This document shows positions 1 to 8,250 of a stretch of 64,000 bases of DNA, in pieces. Position 1 is the first letter of the stretch, and each line of letters starts with the position of its first letter. Source of the stretch: an uncultured Holophagaceae bacterium (GTDB lineage: Bacteria; Acidobacteriota; Holophagae; Holophagales; Holophagaceae); NCBI GenBank assembly GCA_903937385.1, contig CAIZZF010000015.1, forward strand, positions 186,001 through 250,000. The letters run 5' to 3'. A program made the translations under genes and the position numbers. A model generated the notes under the pieces. That model had not been told where the DNA came from and did not search any database. It was given only the letters and a program-made list of their open reading frames with translations.

Positions 1-347
1 GGTCCGAAGAGGCCCTGAGTCCCCTGGAGCTCGACCAGGGCTTCGCCCAGGCGCAGCAGCTGCCCCTGGGGGGTCCACTGCTGTAGGAAGTCCCCCAGGG
101 AGACCTGGGCCTCCCACCAGACCTGGGGGGCCGGATCCAGCACCCGCAGGCCCGGCGCCGCCCGCAGGGCCCGGTCCAGGGGCAGGCCCGGCGCCAGCCC
201 CCCGGCCCGGGCCAGGCGGTTCACAAACCAGAGGCTGGGCGTGCGGGCCGTCTCCGGGTTCAGGAAGGCCAGAGGCCGGTCCCGCAGGACCCCGTCCCGG
301 CCACAGGCCAGCTGGAACGGTAGCTCAGGAACCCACATCGCCAGCAC
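1..347 (-). CDS. ImuB-like Y-family DNA polymerase, N-terminal part (runs off the window)
   Basis: This gene reads leftwards off the edge, so only about 115 N-terminal residues are visible. They follow the pattern of the Y-family polymerase-like protein ImuB: an opening strand (WVPELPFQLA), a run ending in ARTPSLWFVNRLA, the APGLPLDRALRAAPGLRVL segment, and LVELQGTQGLFG at the position of the ImuB 'L.LTGSLRLFGG' motif. ImuB is the non-catalytic partner in the ImuA-ImuB-DnaE2 translesion mutasome (family knowledge). I chose the GTG at 347 because GGAGG lies five bases upstream; an ATG at 338 is the alternative. ImuA and DnaE2 would be outside the window. The assignment rests on pattern similarity only. 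Confidence 0.6.
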   Translation of the reverse strand, partial: MLAMWVPELPFQLACGRDGVLRDRPLAFLNPETARTPSLWFVNRLARAGGLAPGLPLDRALRAAPGLRVLDPAPQVWWEAQVSLGDFLQQWTPQGQLLRLGEALVELQGTQGLFG

Positions 348-369
348 CCGAACCTCCAGAAGGGATCCA

Positions 370-397
370 AGTATGGCGAAAATTTAACGAAAAACAA
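370..397 (-). promoter_or_regulatory. Possible sigma-70-type promoter for the imuB-like gene
   Basis: On the minus strand TTGTTT (397-392) is followed after 16 bases by CATACT (375-370). The box lies about 25 bases upstream of the GTG start, in the only AT-rich patch of this gap. The match is weak. The rest of 398-580 shows nothing else I can support. Confidence 0.25.
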
Positions 398-580
398 GTC
401 CCCGGGTTCCAGGCAGACCGGCCTCGCCTGCGGGCAGGCCCAAGCCAGCAGGACTGAATCCTCTCATCGGCCCCTTGATGCGCGCTGAAGCATCCGTACC
501 CTTGCTCCAGAACAAGCCTAAGGAAGGCCCTGCTGGACGGGACGTCCAGCTCCGCTCGGTGAATTGGACTGCCGAATCTG

Positions 581-3292
581 ATGCCTCCCCAGTCCCCCTA
601 TGTCCTGCAGGTCGGTGACGAGGTCGGTCGTTACCGGGTCGAGGCCTTCGTGGCCGAGGGCGGCATGGGGCAGGTCTTCCGGGCCTGGGACACGCGACTG
701 GAGCGCCGCGTCGCCCTGAAGACCATCCGCGCGGGGCACGCCAGCGAGAAGGCCGCGCTCGTCCGGTTCCAGCGGGAGGCCCAGATTCTCGCCAAGCTCG
801 ATCACCCCGGCATCTGCCATGTCTACGACTGGCTGGATCACCAGGGCACCCTGGTCATGGCCATGGAGTGGGTGGAGGGGACGGCTCTGAAGAGCCTCCT
901 GGACCAGGGCGCCATGCCGCTGCCCCAGGCCACCCGGCTGCTGAAGGAGGTGGCCACCGCCCTGGCCGCGGCCCATGCCAGAGGCGTCGTCCACCGGGAC
1001 CTGAAGCCTTCGAACATCCTCATCACGAAGGAAGGGGCCGCCAAGATCCTCGACTTCGGCCTGGCCAAGTCCGCCGGGGATGGTTTCATCTTCGATGGCC
1101 AGGCCGGGTGGGCCTCTCCAGCGGGCGAGGATGAATCCACCCGCTCCTTTCCCGGTCCGGGCGGGCCGCTCACGGAACCCGGCATGATCATGGGCACCCG
1201 CGGGTTCATCGCCCCGGAGCTCCTGATGGGCGAGCCCGCCACCGTGGCCACGGACATGTACGCCCTCGGTGTGATCGCCTCCCTGGCCCTCACCGGCGAC
1301 CCAACTCCCGGGGCGCAGGGGAAGGGCGGGCCCTGGACCCGCAGGGTGCTCAAGCGCAGGGGCGGCTCCGGCGCCCATCCCGCCCTGGGGCACCGGACCC
1401 TCTGGAGCCTCGTGGACCACCTGCTCTCCCCTGATCCGGAGGCCCGCCCCTCGGCCCAGGAGGTGGCGGGGATCCTGGAGCAGTTCCAGGCGCCCGCCTC
1501 CCCCGTGTGGTGGGCCACTGCCGCCGCAGCCATCACCTTGGGAGTGGCCGGACTCGGCTTCTGGTTCTATGCGCGGGGGGCCATCCCGGAGTTCTCAACC
1601 TCGCACCGGGCCCGCTTGGTGGTGGTGCCGATTCGGAACCTGACCTCGGAGCGGCCCCTCGACGCCGAGGCCGAGATCGTCACGACGGACCTGCTTGAAC
1701 ACATCCTCCGGTCCTTTCCCCAGGTGCGCATCGTGCAGGACCGGGATGGGCAGGACAGGCGCCCAGGCCTCAAGGGGGACTCCCGCAGCGGCGAGGGAGG
1801 GTTCCTTCGCAGGCTGGCGGCGCGAACCGGCGCAGACCTCGTCCTGCTCGGAGAGCTGGAGCCCGTTCCGGGAACCGGGGGAAAGGCCCTGCGGGTGAGG
1901 CTGATGGATGCGGGAGGCAACGTGAGGGCCAGCCGGGAAGTGGTCTCCCGGAGGTCCGCCTTTGAGCCCGAGCTGGCCGTGCCCGAGCTGCTCAGGGAGC
2001 TCAGTCGCTCAATGACACCCCTGGGACGGCCACCCGACTTCCCGCCCCTGCCCTCCAAGGAAGCCCTGGAAGCCTATTCCGTGGGCCTTGCCCTGAAGGA
2101 GCGCGGGAATGCCCGCCAGGCCCTCCCCTACCTCGAGAAGGCGGCCGAGCAGGCCCCGCACTACGCACCGGCGATCATGCACTACGGGTCCACGCTGTTC
2201 AGGCTCGGGGATCCGAAGGCCCTGCCCACCTTCATGTGGGCCCGCACGGCGGCTCGGGAATCGGCGGACCGCTACGCCGAAGCCGAGTCCATGATCGGGC
2301 TGGCGCTCCTCACACGGAGAACCGACAAGCGATCGGGGGAGGAAGTCCCTCTCCTGGAGCAGGCGCTCAAGCTGGCGGAAACCACCGGGGACAGCGATCT
2401 CCAAGCAGAGGTGCTGGACCAGCTCTCCGTGCACTGGACCAACCAGGAGCGCTGGGATCTGGCGGAAAACCTGCTCGTCCAGGCCGACGAGAAGGTCACG
2501 GGCACGAAGAACCTGGCCCTCCGCTGCTCCATCCGGGTCAACCTCGCCAACCTTGCCAAATACGGTTCCGACCCCGCCAAGGCGCGCACCCTCTACCTGG
2601 CGGCCTACCAGGATGCCCTGGTCACCGAAAACCCTCTGTTGAAGGCCACCGCCCTGGTCAACCTTGCCGTCCTGGATCTGGACGCGGGCCGCCCGGACCC
2701 AGCGGAGAAGGCCATCCAGGATGTCCTGCTGCTGAGAAAGGAGCTGGGAGATGCGGAAGGAGAGTACCGGGCCCTGCTGCTGCAGGGCATCGCCGCCTAC
2801 ATGCGGGGCAAGCTGGATCTGGCCGCCGAGCGCTTCGAGGCCACCCTGAAGGGCGCCCGCGCTCACGACATGGTCCTGCTCCAGGGCCGCGCCCTCTATC
2901 GCCTGGGAGATGTCCAGAGGACCAGGGGCCGGTTCGCCGCGGCCTCCCTGCGGCTTCTGGAGGCGATGGACTGTCTGCGGAAGAAGGGGACGCCCCAGAA
3001 CCAGGCCGAGGCTCTGGCCACGCTCGCGGAGTGCAAGGCCCGCCAGGCGGACCTTCCGGGCGCGGAGCGGCTGCTGGAGGAGGCCCGGCGCTTGGCGGGC
3101 AAGGACACCCCCCACATCTGGCGGGCGAAGGCCTGGCTGGACCACCAGCGGGGCCGCGATCGCAGTGCCCAGGAAAAGCTGGTGGCAGCCTTGGCCCTGC
3201 CACGCAGCGAAGACCCGGAACACCAGGAGGAAATGCAGACCCTGTCGCACCAATGGGGGATGCGGGAAGGAAGCAGAGCGATACCCAGGTAA
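581..3292 (+). CDS. Membrane Ser/Thr protein kinase (PknB type) with C-terminal TPR repeats
   Basis: A 903-residue Hanks-type kinase. The kinase domain spans about residues 17-300: glycine loop AEGGMG (25-30), catalytic Lys47 in VALK, HRDLKPSN at 138-145 and DFG at 158-160, so all key catalytic residues are present. A hydrophobic segment at about 309-330 is the single membrane helix. Beyond it comes a region resembling the TolB-like/adenylate-cyclase-associated segment (RLVVVPIRNLTSE) and then a long helical TPR array to the C-terminus. It should phosphorylate proteins on Ser/Thr at the inner membrane, with the TPR part as sensor or docking platform. The start is the only ATG near the conserved N-terminus, without a strong ribosome site. 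Substrates are unknown. Confidence 0.9.
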   Translation: MPPQSPYVLQVGDEVGRYRVEAFVAEGGMGQVFRAWDTRLERRVALKTIRAGHASEKAALVRFQREAQILAKLDHPGICHVYDWLDHQGTLVMAMEWVEGTALKSLLDQGAMPLPQATRLLKEVATALAAAHARGVVHRDLKPSNILITKEGAAKILDFGLAKSAGDGFIFDGQAGWASPAGEDESTRSFPGPGGPLTEPGMIMGTRGFIAPELLMGEPATVATDMYALGVIASLALTGDPTPGAQGKGGPWTRRVLKRRGGSGAHPALGHRTLWSLVDHLLSPDPEARPSAQEVAGILEQFQAPASPVWWATAAAAITLGVAGLGFWFYARGAIPEFSTSHRARLVVVPIRNLTSERPLDAEAEIVTTDLLEHILRSFPQVRIVQDRDGQDRRPGLKGDSRSGEGGFLRRLAARTGADLVLLGELEPVPGTGGKALRVRLMDAGGNVRASREVVSRRSAFEPELAVPELLRELSRSMTPLGRPPDFPPLPSKEALEAYSVGLALKERGNARQALPYLEKAAEQAPHYAPAIMHYGSTLFRLGDPKALPTFMWARTAARESADRYAEAESMIGLALLTRRTDKRSGEEVPLLEQALKLAETTGDSDLQAEVLDQLSVHWTNQERWDLAENLLVQADEKVTGTKNLALRCSIRVNLANLAKYGSDPAKARTLYLAAYQDALVTENPLLKATALVNLAVLDLDAGRPDPAEKAIQDVLLLRKELGDAEGEYRALLLQGIAAYMRGKLDLAAERFEATLKGARAHDMVLLQGRALYRLGDVQRTRGRFAAASLRLLEAMDCLRKKGTPQNQAEALATLAECKARQADLPGAERLLEEARRLAGKDTPHIWRAKAWLDHQRGRDRSAQEKLVAALALPRSEDPEHQEEMQTLSHQWGMREGSRAIPR

Positions 3293-3332
3293 GTCCTCAG
3301 TCGAGTCCCAACGTCACCATCAGGGAGACCCC

Positions 3333-3614
3333 ATGAAACGGCATGAGCTCTTCGAGCAGACCCCTCCACTGGTACAACCCTCCAGTGCCGCCAAAAGTTA
3401 TCAGCTCAAAGGAGACAGACCTCGAACCATTCACATCCACGCCCAGGAGGACTGGATCCTGAAAGGTTGGACTGTGCCTACCGATGAGAGGGAGGCCCAG
3501 CCCCAACAGTCGGAACTCCACATGCGCCCGGGCGTCTACAGCTTCGAGTTCCCCCCGCACTCACCCAACCTGACCTTGATCATCATTGACCCGGATCCAG
3601 GCAGCTGGGAGTAG
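3333..3614 (+). CDS. Small protein of unknown function (93 aa)
   Basis: A 93-residue ORF that starts 40 bases after the kinase gene with a good ribosome site (AGGGAGA, 3322-3328). The product is polar, with no signal peptide or membrane segment. Its middle alternates His and hydrophobic residues (TIHIHAQEDWILKGWTV) and its end is proline-rich (FEFPPHSPNLTLIIIDPDP), which would fit a small beta-sandwich or cupin-like fold; that is speculative. It may be co-transcribed with the kinase and could be a substrate or accessory, but nothing in the sequence proves this. Confidence 0.55.
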   Translation: MKRHELFEQTPPLVQPSSAAKSYQLKGDRPRTIHIHAQEDWILKGWTVPTDEREAQPQQSELHMRPGVYSFEFPPHSPNLTLIIIDPDPGSWE

Positions 3615-3648
3615 GGCCTCAAGCAGGTCGGGAGCTACAGACTCAGGT

Positions 3649-4926
3649 TCACACCGCCGCTACGCCCGGCCCCGCTTCCTGCAGCCAGCACCGGATCTGC
3701 TCATAGACTTCCGGCCGATTCAGCAGCTCCAGGTGGCCCATCCCCTGGCCGATCCAGGTCTGGTCATCGGGGAAGGCGAGGTCGTGCTGGGAATCCGGGT
3801 GGCGCCCGAGGGCGCTGTCCAGGGGCACGAGGCCATCCCCCCACAGGTGACCCTTCCAGGACTCGGCGTCCTCTCCCGTCGTCCCCGCCAGGGCGCAGCA
3901 GCGCACCCCCTTCGGCAGAGGCACCGGTCGGCGCCGGTCCGTGCCATCGGTATGAGGATCCATTCCCTGCCAGTCCTCCTCCAGGAGGTTGCCATAGCGC
4001 AGGTCGGTGATGCCGGCGCTGCGGACCTTTCCCAGCCGCGCCAGGGGACTGGCGAAGGGACTGGCCTCCAGGCCGCGCTGCAGCCAGTGCCCCCACTGTT
4101 CCAGGGGTGAGCCATGGTGGGGGGTGCCCAGGAAGATCAGGTGCCGCAGGGAGGCCGGCCAGGCCTGCCCAGCTGCCTGGGCCTGATGGCAGGCGCTGCG
4201 AGCCACCAGGCCACCCATGCTGTGGGTGAGGACGTCCAGGCTCGCCACGGGCTGCGGCCACTGGGCGAGCAGGGTCTCCAGCAGCTCGGCCAGGGCCTTC
4301 CCGTTGGTGGAGACATGCTGGCCCGTGTTGTAGCGCAGATAGAGCGGTGTGCAGCCCAGGTCCCGGGCCAGGCCCGCCCCGTGATCCAGCCCATTCAGGC
4401 CCCACTGCCGCTCGTTGTGGCACAGCCCATGGATCAGGACCAGCAGGCGGGTGCCGGGCTGCGGGATCGCCGCGGCGAGGGCGGCGGTCTCCAGGACCAG
4501 GGGTTGGCCTGCGTGGTACAAGCGCATGGGCGTGGCCAGGGGATTGCCCGTGGCGGCCAGGTGATCCCCCAGCACGCCATTCAGGACCGCCCGCAGGGCC
4601 TCCCACTGGGGCGAGGGATCCAGTTCCCCCTCCAGTGGGCCGAGGGGGGCCAGGGCGGCCTCCACGCCGAGGCCCACGGTGCGGGTCAGGGCGCGGATGG
4701 TTCCGTAGACCAGCCCGCTGAGGCCCCGGCCCCCGACCACATGGCGGGCCTTGCCCCCTGTCAGCGGATGCTGGATGCCCTGCTGCATGGCCTCCACCAG
4801 GTCCGTCACACCGACAGTCCCCTCCACCGCCAGCCGTGCCAGCCCACGCAGGTCCGAGGAAACAGCACGGAGGTAGGGGATCATCGTCGTCGATGATCCG
4901 CTGATTTCTTCAGGAGGCGAAGGCAT
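3649..4926 (-). CDS. Lipase-like alpha/beta hydrolase
   Basis: A protein of about 425 residues with an alpha/beta-hydrolase C-terminal half. It has an oxyanion HG motif (LIHGLCHN, about 164-171), a nucleophile elbow THSMGG with Ser236 (the first Gly of GxSxG is replaced by Thr), and a late GMGHLEL that can supply the catalytic His. A GTPHHGS segment is typical of triacylglycerol lipase/PGAP1-type esterases. The N-terminal 150 residues are a family-specific helical region. I see no clear signal peptide. I chose ATG 4926 because longer in-frame extensions run into the divergent glycosyltransferase gene; ATG 4884 is an alternative. A 9-bp inverted repeat (4878-4899) lies in this early coding region. 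The substrate is unknown. Confidence 0.8.
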   Translation of the reverse strand: MPSPPEEISGSSTTMIPYLRAVSSDLRGLARLAVEGTVGVTDLVEAMQQGIQHPLTGGKARHVVGGRGLSGLVYGTIRALTRTVGLGVEAALAPLGPLEGELDPSPQWEALRAVLNGVLGDHLAATGNPLATPMRLYHAGQPLVLETAALAAAIPQPGTRLLVLIHGLCHNERQWGLNGLDHGAGLARDLGCTPLYLRYNTGQHVSTNGKALAELLETLLAQWPQPVASLDVLTHSMGGLVARSACHQAQAAGQAWPASLRHLIFLGTPHHGSPLEQWGHWLQRGLEASPFASPLARLGKVRSAGITDLRYGNLLEEDWQGMDPHTDGTDRRRPVPLPKGVRCCALAGTTGEDAESWKGHLWGDGLVPLDSALGRHPDSQHDLAFPDDQTWIGQGMGHLELLNRPEVYEQIRCWLQEAGPGVAAV

Positions 4927-5047
4927 TTTGGGATTAGAACCCTGGGGATTAGAATCAGTCGCGGCTCCTGGGGATTTTCTCGCCTGCGCTCTGCATTTCT
5001 GAACCGCTGGACCACGATCGGCAGGCCCTATTCCTAGTGAGGCACTC

Positions 5048-5815
5048 ATGAGAACGGATATCTCGGTGGTGGTGGTCACGGTCTGCAGGAACTCCCTGTA
5101 CAGGGCCATCCGATCCGTGTTCCGTCAGGACTTTGAGGGCACCATCCACCTGCTCGTTGGCGCGGATGTTGAGCTGTTCGGGAACTTCTCAGAAATCATG
5201 AGCGAGTTGCTGGAGGAGTGCCCCCCCCGCATCACCTTGACGGGCATCAGCCTAGGCTATTCCACCTCCGCCCGACATGGGGGCGTTCACAGCTCGTGGT
5301 ATGGCGGATCCCTTCGCACTGCGCTCAGCTTCCTGTCTTCTTCCGAACTGGTCGCCTATCTGGATGACGACGACTGGTACGAGCCCCAGCATCTGCGCTT
5401 GCTGCACGAGGCCATCCAGGGCCATGACTGGGCCTTCACCCTGTCCAATTATGCGGACCCGAACACCGACGAGATCCTGGGCGTCGACACCCTGGAGAGC
5501 CTGGGCCCCAACAAGGGGGTCTACAAGAACAGCTTCGGGGGTTTCGTCCGGCCCTCTGCCCTGCTGGTCAACAAGGTCAAGCTCTCCCACATCCTCCACC
5601 TGTGGTCCATCTCGCCATATCCATCAGGTGATGGCGAGGACCGGCTCATCTTCAAGGAGCTGCTCAAGCACCGGAGATACGGACAGACCAGAGTGCCCAC
5701 CGTGAACTGCTCCCTGGACCCCGCCGATGGACTTCACGCACGACGGATGGAATCCGTGGGGCGGCAGGTCACGGAACCGCCGCCCAAGCACCAGTCCATC
5801 CGCGTACCTAGTTGA
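5048..5815 (+). CDS. Family 2 glycosyltransferase
   Basis: A 255-residue soluble GT-A type protein. It opens with the GT2 nucleotide-binding strand (DISVVVVTVCRN), has RSVFRQDFEG where GT2 enzymes have 'S...Q.....E', and has an acidic metal-binding cluster AYLDDDDWYEP with Asp106-109. Such enzymes transfer a sugar from a nucleotide donor in the cytoplasm. A ribosome site (GTGAGG) lies a few bases before ATG 5048. It stands alone between the divergent lipase and the sigma-54 promoter of the glycan operon, so it may belong functionally to that operon. Donor and acceptor cannot be read from the sequence. Confidence 0.8.
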   Translation: MRTDISVVVVTVCRNSLYRAIRSVFRQDFEGTIHLLVGADVELFGNFSEIMSELLEECPPRITLTGISLGYSTSARHGGVHSSWYGGSLRTALSFLSSSELVAYLDDDDWYEPQHLRLLHEAIQGHDWAFTLSNYADPNTDEILGVDTLESLGPNKGVYKNSFGGFVRPSALLVNKVKLSHILHLWSISPYPSGDGEDRLIFKELLKHRRYGQTRVPTVNCSLDPADGLHARRMESVGRQVTEPPPKHQSIRVPS

Positions 5816-6142
5816 GGATCAATCAAGACTGTTCCGCTCCTTACGGCCGTTCGTAGCACTGGGCCCACGACGAAAAACGAGGGGGGAGCAACTATTGCCT
5901 GATTAGTTAATACTGGACCCCGGATCTCTGAATGGACAAGTCGCTCAAGTCTTTCCATCTCGGTCCTAGTTTCGCCCTGTCCTTGGGTTCAACTGGACTG
6001 TATATGGTTTGATGTAGCCTAGGCGTTGGGACAAATTACATCCAAGCAGCAGATGGAGATTAGACAGGGCCTCGACGTGAAGATATTGGCACGTTGTCTG
6101 CTTAATTCTTTTTGAGTGTTCTGGCCTTCAGGGGGGTGACTC
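5816..6142. other. Intergenic region, lower GC, containing a sigma-54 promoter
   Basis: About 330 bases with clearly lower GC than the flanks and no convincing ORF on either strand. Apart from the sigma-54-type promoter near its right end I recognise nothing in it. Confidence 0.6.
6086..6102 (+). promoter_or_regulatory. Sigma-54 (RpoN) promoter of the glycan operon
   Basis: The sequence TTGGCACG-TTGT-CTGCT matches the sigma-54 consensus TTGGCACG-N4-TTGCT with one mismatch. The -24 GG (6088-6089) and -12 GC (6100-6101) have the correct ten-base gap. The predicted start of transcription near 6113 gives a short leader before the first gene. In many flagellated bacteria sigma-54 drives mid-class flagellar genes, so this would place glycan synthesis in the flagellar hierarchy (inference). 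No activator binding site was identified. Confidence 0.7.
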
Positions 6143-6166
6143 ATTCGAATCTCCGGCGAACACAAG

Positions 6167-7138
6167 GTGCTGGTAACGGGAGCAGGTGGGTTCATCGGAA
6201 GCCACCTTGTGCAGGAATTGCACACTCGTGGGTGCAGGATTCGGGCCCTTGTAAAATACAATTCAACGAACCACTGCGGCTGGCTGGAAGGAGTTCCTGG
6301 CCTATCCGACATTGACGTGGCCGCTGGCGACATCAGGGACCCCTATTTTTGCGACCAACTGATGGAAGGGGTCGACGTCGTCTTCAACCTGGCCGCACTC
6401 ATTGGCATCCCCTACTCCTATGTCGCGCCCCACAGCTATCTAGAGGTAAATGTCGGGGGAACGCTGAACCTGTGTCAGGCCGCCCTGAAGCATGACGTTC
6501 AAAGGTTCGTCCAAGTCTCGACCAGCGAGGTCTATGGGACCGCCCGATCTGTGCCAATCGCTGAAACCCATCCCCTTCAGCCCCAGTCCCCATATAGCGC
6601 GTCGAAAATCGGGGCGGACTCCATGGCCCTGGCCTACTACCACTCTTGGAACCTGCCTGTGGTAGTCGCTCGGCCCTTCAATACCTATGGTCCGAGACAA
6701 TCGGCGCGGGCAGTGATTCCTTCCATCATCAGTCAAATCCTGGGCGGCGCCGGCCAGGTGCGCCTCGGAGACACCCGCCCTACGCGAGATTTCAGCTATG
6801 TCACTGATACCTGCCGGGGTATGTTGGCCCTGGCCGAGGCCGATCCCGCCCTCGGGCAGGTCGTGAACATCGGTTCCGGCACCGAGATCTCCATCGGGGA
6901 CACGGCCCAGCTGATCCAGAAAATCATCGGCCGGGAGGTAGAATTCCTCCGAGATGAGCAGCGGATCCGGCCCGAGGGATCAGAGGTGTTCCGGCTCTGC
7001 TGCGATCCCTCACGGCTCCGCTCCCTGACGAATGCGAAGCCCCAGGTCGGACTGGAGGAAGGCCTCCAGAGAACCATTGACTGGCTCCGGGAGCCGGCGC
7101 ACTTGGCCCAATTCAAAACGCTCCAGTACAACCTTTGA
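6167..7138 (+). CDS. NAD-dependent sugar dehydratase/epimerase (LegB-like SDR)
   Basis: An extended short-chain dehydrogenase with the Rossmann motif VTGAGGFIGS at the very N-terminus, STSEVYG followed by PYSASK (the YxxxK catalytic pair), and the SDR arginine/ARPFNTYGPRQS segment. It is most like the 4,6-dehydratases that start nonulosonic acid synthesis (LegB of Campylobacter, which acts on GDP-GlcNAc), and its neighbour is the matching nucleotidyltransferase. GTG 6167 is the first canonical start but lacks a ribosome site. The same frame opens at 6140, and an ATT at 6143 sits just behind a GGGGGG stretch, adding eight residues typical of this family. The real start may therefore be ATT 6143. 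Confidence 0.85.
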   Translation: MLVTGAGGFIGSHLVQELHTRGCRIRALVKYNSTNHCGWLEGVPGLSDIDVAAGDIRDPYFCDQLMEGVDVVFNLAALIGIPYSYVAPHSYLEVNVGGTLNLCQAALKHDVQRFVQVSTSEVYGTARSVPIAETHPLQPQSPYSASKIGADSMALAYYHSWNLPVVVARPFNTYGPRQSARAVIPSIISQILGGAGQVRLGDTRPTRDFSYVTDTCRGMLALAEADPALGQVVNIGSGTEISIGDTAQLIQKIIGREVEFLRDEQRIRPEGSEVFRLCCDPSRLRSLTNAKPQVGLEEGLQRTIDWLREPAHLAQFKTLQYNL

Positions 7139-8250
7139 TGCTGCGGACAGCCCTCATGATGGACTCCAGAACTAAGCAGACCATCCTCGACCTCAATGCA
7201 ACCCTGGAAGACGCCATTCGGTCCATGAATTCGTCGAGCCAGCGCATTGTCCATGTAGTCGCCGAGGATGGCATATTGCAGGGGGTCGTGACGGATCCAG
7301 ACATCCGGCGGGCCACCTTGGCCCAGGTGCCCCTGGGGAGTCCCGTCACGGCCATCATGAAGCGCGATCCCGTCGTCGGGTACAACACATCTACGTATCA
7401 GGAACTCATCAATATCTTCGCGAAATGGGAGATCTACCAGCTGCCCATCCTGGATCAGACAGGACGGCTCGTGGGTCTACGGACCGTCAACGAGATGCTC
7501 AACCGGAGTATGATCACCTACCCATTTCACGTGGTGCTGATGGCCGGGGGCATGGGAACCCGCCTCCTCCCCCATACCACTCACCTGCCCAAGCCCTTGG
7601 TGCCTGTCCACGGCAAGCCGATCATCCGGATCATCCTCGACGACCTCCTGGAGCACGGGCTGCATAACATCCATATCTCCCTTTTCCACTTGGGAGACCT
7701 GATCAAGCAGGAGTTGAACCGCTTCCCTGCCTACGACAAGGTCCGCTTCCTCGAGGAGGACCAACCCCTCGGGACCGCTGGCGCCCTAACCCTGCTGAAG
7801 GACCAAGCCCACTTCCCCATCCTGGTGCAGAATGCGGACGTCCTCACGACGCTGGATTACCATAGTCTGCTCCGCTTCCATGCGGCAGAGAAGAATGACT
7901 TCACCATCGTGGTACGGCAGGAGAAGCTGGTCATCCCCTTTGGCGTAGTCTCGCTGGATGGCCAACGGGTCATGGCGATTAGGGAGAAGCCGGAACACCC
8001 CTACTTCGCCAACATGGGCATCTACCTGATGAACAAGTTAGTGGTCCAGCAGATCCCCGCCGGCAAGCGCTACGACATGACCACCCTCATCGATCACTGC
8101 ATCGCCATGGGCCTGAAAGTGGGCAGCTTCCCCCTCTATGAATACTGGGCAGACATCGGCAGTCCCTCGGATCTAGAAAAAGCCGGCGTGGACCTCAAGG
8201 CGGGTGATCAGGGCTTGATGCGGCATGCCAACCGCCCAGGAGATTACTGA
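7138..8250 (+). CDS. CBS-domain sugar-1-phosphate nucleotidyltransferase (PtmE-like)
   Basis: Two parts are visible. Residues about 1-120 form a pair of CBS domains (the repeat 'VVTDPDIRRA' and 'LVGLRTVNEML'). The remainder is a GT-A nucleotidyltransferase beginning VVLMAGGMGTRLLPHT, with KPL as the substrate lysine motif and YWADIGSPSDL near the end. This architecture is that of PtmE, which makes GDP-glucosamine/GlcNAc for legionaminic acid in Campylobacter. The CBS pair is probably regulatory. ATG 7138 overlaps the TGA of the preceding gene by one base, indicating translational coupling. The base specificity (GTP or UTP) is inferred from the family only. Confidence 0.85.
   Translation: MLRTALMMDSRTKQTILDLNATLEDAIRSMNSSSQRIVHVVAEDGILQGVVTDPDIRRATLAQVPLGSPVTAIMKRDPVVGYNTSTYQELINIFAKWEIYQLPILDQTGRLVGLRTVNEMLNRSMITYPFHVVLMAGGMGTRLLPHTTHLPKPLVPVHGKPIIRIILDDLLEHGLHNIHISLFHLGDLIKQELNRFPAYDKVRFLEEDQPLGTAGALTLLKDQAHFPILVQNADVLTTLDYHSLLRFHAAEKNDFTIVVRQEKLVIPFGVVSLDGQRVMAIREKPEHPYFANMGIYLMNKLVVQQIPAGKRYDMTTLIDHCIAMGLKVGSFPLYEYWADIGSPSDLEKAGVDLKAGDQGLMRHANRPGDY

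Noticed and set aside
4878-4899. A 9-bp inverted repeat near the lipase start as an operator
   Set aside because: It lies inside the coding region for the preferred start, and there is no second copy or regulator to support it.
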